A stretch of 64,000 bases of DNA, from NCBI RefSeq assembly GCF_021018895.1, contig NC_079377.1, forward strand, positions 19,668,501-19,732,500, written 5' to 3'. How positions within the stretch are numbered: position 1 is the stretch's first letter; every line of letters begins with the position of its first letter. This stretch comes from Seriola aureovittata. Taxonomy: Eukaryota; Chordata; Actinopteri; Carangiformes; Carangidae. Under the pieces are notes generated by a model, which saw only the letters and a program-made list of their open reading frames with translations, was not told where the DNA came from and searched no databases. Shown here one piece after another: positions 57,755 to 64,000 of this stretch. The position numbers and the translations under genes were made by a program.

Positions 57755-58677
57755 CAGGAGAGTGAGTGTGTGATCAGGAATAGATTATCCCCTGGCATGT
57801 CTGCCACACACACAGTCAGGCAGAGCTAATGGTCTTTTCAGGAATTTATCAGTGTTTACTTTGAATATCAAAAAAAATGTAAAACAATGTGATTTGCCAA
57901 AGAGATTAAGGATAAATATTGGCAAAAATAGTATTAGCAAAACAACAATCTGTAGTTTAAACATTTGTTTGTTTGTGACAAAATACTGAAAATGCCAAAT
58001 TGAATTAAGCTCCTCGTTTTGTCCAAGTCTAAAACCTCATGACATATAGCATCATAGAAGACCAGTAAATATTGAAATTTAAGTTTCTCTGAACCGCAAC
58101 ATCCTCAATCCACCTAAACCTTAAATAAAAAATACAGGTGTTTTTGTTTTTGTTTTTTTTGTAATAAAAACCAAAAAAACATCAACTTGACTTGTGGCTC
58201 ACATGCAGAGCATTTATGCACATGTGAAGAATGGTAAGGTGAAACTTTTATGAGGCAGACAGGTGGAGAGAGACAGAAAAGCAAGAACGAGACAGAAAGA
58301 ATAAAATTTGGAGACTTAGGTGCAAAGCTTTGCCAGCATGATGTGATCACATCTTCACATACACACAGACAAGGACGCACACACCAACACGCGTTATTGC
58401 TCGATGCCTCTCCCGTGTGTGTATCAAACTTTATTGCCTTCTCAATCTTCCAACTGTCGCAATAAATAATCTCAATAAAAACCTCTCCATTATGAAAACT
58501 GTATTATTTCACTGTTGCTAACTTACTTACCTGTTAAGTGTAATTACTGCACCCAGCTCACAACTAAATATGATACATATGTGTGTGTGAAATCTTATAC
58601 ACTGAAAGAAAGACACACAGTGCATTCAACCACCTCTGTTGCTCTATCTCTGCTGTACCATGAATCTATACTGTATG

Positions 58678-59100
58678 TAGAGCTGCAACGATAAGTCGAT
58701 TAATCAATTAGTCGATCAGAAGAAAATTAATCAGCAGCTATTTTAAGAATCAATTGATTGTTTTTACACATAAATGCCAAACATTTAATGGTTCCAGCTT
58801 CTTAAATGTAAGAATTTGCTTCTTTTCTTGGTCTTACATTATAGCAAAATTAATATATTTCACTTTTGTGTGGACAAAACAAGACATTTGATGACATGAT
58901 CTTGGGCTCTGAGATTTCATGATGGATATTTTTCACAGCTTGCAACTGACAATTATTTTCATTAGCAATTCTTCTGCCAATTACAATAATTGTTTATTGT
59001 CTGCAAACTGTCGGAAAATAATGAAAATGTTCATCACAGTTTCTCAGATTAAAATGTGACGTCTTGTTTTGTTCAACCATCAGTCCAAAACACAAAGTTC
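58678..59100. repeat. Teleost dispersed repeat (hAT-MITE-like, CTGCAACGATAAGTCGATTAATC)
   Basis: AGAGCTGCAACGATAAGTCG, ATTAATCAATTAGTCGATCA, AATGGTTCCAGCTTCTTAAA, TGTGTGGACAAAACAAGACA and a final ACAATTATTTTCATTAGC are the blocks of a very common spiny-rayed-fish element, normally headed AGGGCTGCAACTAACGATTA. The latter part (59000-59100) looks like a second partial copy. No coding capacity. Confidence 0.75.
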
Positions 59101-59394
59101 AGTATTCAGTTTACATTTATATATAACTGAGAAAAGCAGAAATTCCTCACAGGAAGCAGAGTAGTAGTCTGTGTTTCTGCCAGAATAGAGTAGAAATATT
59201 AGCATGAGCATCTGCACGCTCCACACTGTGCATATAGTCATTATGTAACGAAAGCTTTCGAGCAATGGCTTTCTTCGGTTGTTATACATGAACACAATTA
59301 TGCTGCCACTTTCAGAAGAGGGACACACAAACAAGACCTCCTCCATGACTCACACACATTGATGTTACAACAACTGACAAGTAAGCGCATACAC

Positions 59395-59449
59395 ACGCAC
59401 GCACGCACGCACGCACGTACATGCACACACACGCACACATGCACACACC
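59395..59449. repeat. (ACGC)n / (CA)n compound microsatellite
   Basis: ACGC units followed by CA and ACGCACACATG units. Confidence 0.9.
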
Positions 59450-59564
59450 GTAAGATTCTCTAATGTAATGTAATCCAATGAAGTGTTGGCAGACAGACTT
59501 CCCTTTGAAACACACTCACTAGTTTCCCTGGAGTGAAGAGCACAGGCAGAATGGACACGAACAC

Positions 59565-59772
59565 AGTAGGGTTGAAAATAATTATTATTTAAATCTTCAA
59601 TTAATCTCCTGAAAATTCCATTATTTGGTCGATGAATTATCAGGTCTATGAAAAATCTGAAAAAAGGTAGACCACCAGACTGAAATTGTGCATCTCTTTG
59701 TGGTCACTTTGTATCACCTCCACAAGCAGAAATGCCAATCACTACTTCCGGCTTCTCAAATGTAAGGATTGA
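59565..59772. repeat. Fragment of the 58678-type dispersed repeat
   Basis: GGGTTGAAAATAATTATTAT, ATTTGGTCGATGAATTATCA and CGGCTTCTCAAATGTAAGGA follow the order of the element at 58678. It directly abuts the MITE at 59776, whose target was probably this older repeat. Confidence 0.55.
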
Positions 59773-59775
59773 TAC

Positions 59776-60135
59776 TAGGGCTGCACAATGTGCAAAAGAA
59801 ATCGTATTGCACTTATTTTGGCAGATATCGAAATATGCGTTTTCAGTTGGAATGGACGTTCTTGCATTTAATTTTCACAAAAGAAATGTTTAAATGACGA
59901 CATGATTTTTGTTGGGGCTTGTAGCTTCTTCCTTTATGTCTGGAGAATATGATTTGTGGGCTGAGGCGTCTCTGTAGCACCGCAACACTTATGGTGCTAA
60001 CAATGCACAACAATGTTGAGACACGTTTCACCTTCATCAAAAAGATTGAAGCTCCTGCAATTTTTTGCAGCTCCTGCTATTTGAATATTGCACTTTTGCC
60101 ATTGTTATTATATTTCGATTAATTGTGCAGCCCTG
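59776..60135. mobile_element. 360-bp hAT-like MITE with TIRs and 8-bp target duplication
   Basis: The left end is TAGGGCTGCACAAT and the right end ATTGTGCAGCCCTG, imperfect inverted repeats with the CAGGG-type terminus usual for hAT elements. Flanks are ATTGATAC (59768-59775) and ACTGATAC (60136-60143), an 8-bp duplication with one mismatch. TTTCGAT-like sequence follows inside both termini. No transposase frame, so non-autonomous. Confidence 0.82.
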
Positions 60136-60818
60136 ACTGATACTTTTCTCTACTTTATGTCATTGTGAATCTATTACATTTGTGGTTTAGACTGTTGATT
60201 GGACAAAACAAGCCAGGTTCATCTCTTTTTTGTGTCCCCTGGAAACACGTTGGTTGTTGTCTGTGCTATTTGCTTTTGCTGTGTGTATTTGCATGCACGT
60301 TTTCTGAATTTCTTGTTTGTTGTCTATTTGTAGGTTTTCTTAAGTTGCAGTGAACGGAGCTCTCCGGGCCACCGTAAAAAAAGGCAAAATTAAAAAACTC
60401 TATCTGTGTTTTTCTTTTGCCATATGTGATATTACATTGAATATGTTATGGTTCTGGACAGTCTTTCATTCTACGGACGAAACAAACAGTTGAGAAAATA
60501 AAATAATAATAAATGATGAAAACATTGCTAGCTGCAGCCTTACTGTTGCTATTTTTGGTATATTTCATATTGTTAGTTGCAGCTCTGCTAACTTGAATAT
60601 TCAGCTTTTAGTGATAAATCAATCCCCTCCAAAGTACCAATCTCAAAGAGCATCCTCCGTCCTTCTCACTATATGGCAAATTAAAATTTTATTCAACTTG
60701 GCTTCCACATGATGCCATATGCTTCGGACAGGGGGGATAATGATGAACAGATGAGAGAGAAAAAGAGGACAAGATGAATATGACAGGAGGAGAGTCTTTG
60801 AAAAACACACTGAACCTC

Positions 60819-60821
<3 letters not shown>

Positions 60822-60885
<64 letters not shown>
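60822..60885. repeat. (CA)32 microsatellite
   Basis: 64 bases of uninterrupted CA. Confidence 0.97.
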
Positions 60886-60887
<2 letters not shown>

Positions 60888-61169
60888 AGTATCAAAGTGC
60901 TGATAAGAAGGTTTGCATGCTGTGGGAAGACTGACACCACGCATGTGTTACAATGCTCTAGTTCTGTTTTAGACCATATAACCCTGACCATCTAACGCTC
61001 CTTTTCCATATCTACATCTTTCTTTTTCCATATATGACTCTCACTCTCTCCCCCTCATCAAATATTCACAGTTGGTCCCATTAAACATTCACCGCGCAGT
61101 GCTGCTACGTTTATCTGCCCTTCGCCAATCAGCCTCCAGCGAGTGCACTACAAGCCCACCAAAAGCCTG

Positions 61170-61277
<108 letters not shown>

Positions 61278-61572
61278 GTCGTCTGCCTGAATGGCCTGCG
61301 ATGCGGCAGCCTTGTGGAGAGAGGAGAGAGGGGAGAGGGGAGGAAATGACTAGAGAGAGGGAGGAAGAGGTGGCAAAAGAAACAAAGAGAAAAGAGGAAG
61401 GCAATGGCCGCTGAGGGAGAAACACATGAAAGAAGATCAGATGAAGAAAGGAAGCAAAGAAAAGGAGTGTGAGGGTCCACTCCTCAGCTCTTGTCCATGT
61501 GAGAGCAGAGCAGCCTTGCACCTCAATAATTCAACAGTGGGACGAGTGCCGCCAGCCTCCCCCTCTCTCCTC

Positions 61573-61597
61573 CTCTCTCTCTCTCTCTCTCTCTCTG
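61573..61597. repeat. (CT)12 microsatellite
   Basis: Pure CT run preceded by CCCCCTCTCTCCTCC, a mirror-type pyrimidine tract. Confidence 0.93.
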
Positions 61598-64000
61598 ACA
61601 TCACAAGGCCTTACCTAATAACAGTGTAAAAATACTCTCACTTTACAGTTCGACACAAAACGTGACACATAATTGTGACTAAAAATAAGATGATACACTG
61701 TCAAGATACATCTGACTTTTTCCTTTTGGTGTTCCATTTTTCAGTCATCTTTCTCTGATGGAAAAAGACACACAATCAGGTAAACGCAACCCGGCTCTGA
61801 GCGCTGCCAAAATGTGCGTGACCTACATTCAGTACAGTGCCTGAACGCATCCCAAAGCTGCTGCTGCTCCATTAGCGTGCAACTCACTCCAGTGTAGACA
61901 AGGTGTTAGTGTCACCCTCTGGGTGTGGAGTGACCCTAAAATCAAGGGTTGCCGCTCAAAACTACAGAGCTTGCATTTACTGTCCTTTTTCTGTGCACTC
62001 ACACAGAGCAGGCCACTGACAATAGAAACAACTGATAACAAATACAGCTCTTATTAAGGTTGGCTGATATAGCTGAACTTTAAAATATATATCACATAGA
62101 CACATGCATGCATGCAAAATAATCAAAGTGAGGTTCAACGTAAAAAACCTTTGTTCATTTGGTATGATATGATAAAAGCAAACATATGACATTCAATTAA
62201 CTGCTGAGGGAAGCAGCGAATCTAAGAAGCTGTAACCAAAGAATTTTTGGCATTTTTTGCTTGAAAAATGGCTGAAACCATGAACCCATTACCAAAACAG
62301 TTAACTGATTTTTCTTTTTGGGTGATTAATCACCAAACCTTTAAGCTATTGGGTTGTGCCGATGGACGATGATATCGGTGATCGACGGTCATCAGACATC
62401 AATTTCACAGGGTGACAGTGGTGGGACGATCGGACTATGGTTAAGACTGTAAGTAATGCTATCAACAATAACACTTGCCATATTACAGACTGAGCAGTGG
62501 ATGGGTACATAGCTTAAGAGTGCCACCTTGTCTAAAACCAAACACAAAGGCAATCTAGAACTTGAGTTACCACTACAAATGAATCTAAAGCTGAAACAAT
62601 TAGTCGCTTCCTTGATTGTCATTCGAAAGAAAGTTTACTGCCAATAATTGAAAATGGCTCCAGCAAGTCAGTTGAACCAGGCTCGACTTTTGCAGCGATG
62701 AAACACAGTGTCATGTGGAAATGGATCCCATTAAAGAATCAAACACATGCAGGTACATACTCCTAGTAAATACTCCATAAAGTTATTGACCCCACTCTAC
62801 TGTTCTCCTCATAACTGTGGGACAGAGTATAACAGTGACTGTTCTGAGTTGTAAAACCTGTCTTGTGGTCCTATAAACTCCTGTGCAGCGTTACGCATGG
62901 ATGTATGCATCAAAGCGGCCTCCCTAGGTTGTATGTCATCATCTTACAAGCACTTGTAGCAACACGCCTCCCTCAACACAGTCCCTTGCTCATTTTTAGG
63001 ATAGTACCAATTACGGCACCAATAAGGACTAATAGCTGTCACTCACAGCTTCAGTGAGCTAACAACTAACAGGACCCTGCCACTGAAACCAAAAACCAAC
63101 TGAGCAGGTACACACCTGCTCTTATTCATATGGTGTCATTTGAATAAAGACAAGACCTGAGTTTGCGACACCCAAGAAGCATGGGAGGACTATGAGAAAA
63201 TGGACCCCCAGCCATTTGTAGTCATTTTGTGTCTCTGTGTCCTGGTAATCCATTCATTACAACTGAATTGACAGTTTAATGTAGAAAATAGTAAATGTCT
63301 GCAAAGTGCCAACAAACCTGAAATATACATTTATTCATAATACAAATACAATTAATTTTCCAATATAAAACTTGTAACTGTACACTTCCCTGACCTTTGT
63401 GAGTGGAAACCGTAGTTACAATAGCCACCGTTGTGACTGTAACTGAGACACATTTGTTTTTTTGTTGCTGCTGTTCAGCACTTGATTAATGATTCTGAAA
63501 AATCCTGAGCTTTTGAGCAGGTTACCAGCCTCACACAGTTTTAATCAGTTTGATTTTCCCTGAGACAAAACATTCGTATGTCCGTATTTTAAATCTTATA
63601 ACCTTAATAATGCTAACTGCTGCAGAACTGCTCTTGATAAAACTCTGAAGCGTGTTGAACCTCAGGCCACACCCCCCAATCAGTGATGGCACATCAGGTT
63701 TTTCCATTATCTGTCAAAGCTGATATACCTGTTTTGCAATCACCAATTATCAGGTGAATTTCAGCCCTATGTAACCGAGTGCTGAACATATTTACTACCC
63801 CAACAATATGCTTTATATTTCATTTACACTAACACGTATTAATACATAAAATTGCTTCATGTATACTGTTCTATAGTAGAATCTAACCGTTGGAAATTAT
63901 GGATTTTAAAATGTATTTTTCTGTCAGTCTTAATTAATTAAACACTTAACCACTATGAGCGTAAGGGACGCTCAAACCTGCTTCTCACAGTAAATCCACT

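Overview
The window is vertebrate nuclear DNA, almost certainly from a teleost fish. It is AT-rich and intron-rich, has no prokaryotic gene density, and is full of (CA/GT)n microsatellites and dispersed repeats of kinds common in spiny-rayed fishes: hAT- and Tc1-like MITEs, an L2/CR1-type LINE fragment, and tRNA-like SINE pieces. The only real gene I can support is on the minus strand: the calcium/calmodulin-dependent protein kinase II gamma gene (camk2g), seen from its third exon to its stop codon. Almost every other open frame is a microsatellite translation, a tandem-repeat translation or chance.

Layout by plus-strand coordinate. 1-5925: a large AT-rich tandem array (about 25-bp core, variable 8-16 bp linkers, higher-order repeats of 397 and 801 bp), already running at base 1. 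5926-10198: camk2g 3' flank and probable 3'UTR. 10199-42597: twenty camk2g exons with introns. 42598-64000: the 3' part of one intron (intron 2 by family numbering) longer than 21.4 kb. Exons 1 and 2 (start codon and glycine-rich loop) lie beyond base 64000.

Read in transcription order from 42597 to 11097, the exons give the kinase domain from the alphaC region onward, the autoregulatory segment with the autophosphorylated Thr and calmodulin-binding helix, a variable linker of seven small exons (including a KRKSSSS nuclear-localisation exon and a 132-bp Pro/Ser-rich cassette), and the association domain ending GAPAAPLQ. All twenty exons join in frame: 1,628 coding bases, 541 residues plus stop, starting two bases into an Asp codon. 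Residues specific to gamma (for example VDIWACG and [13 protein letters not shown]) separate it from alpha, beta and delta.

I found no previously undescribed system. The points most worth a second look are the modular higher-order architecture of the tandem array; CA/TG repeats abutting splice sites of three kinase-region exons; an 86-base intron whose retention stays open through a hydrophobic stretch; a tandem acceptor on the Pro/Ser cassette where one choice gives an immediate stop; and paired PBX/PREP decamers with an RFX-like site in the large intron. Everything is sequence reading from memory of the families; no search was run.
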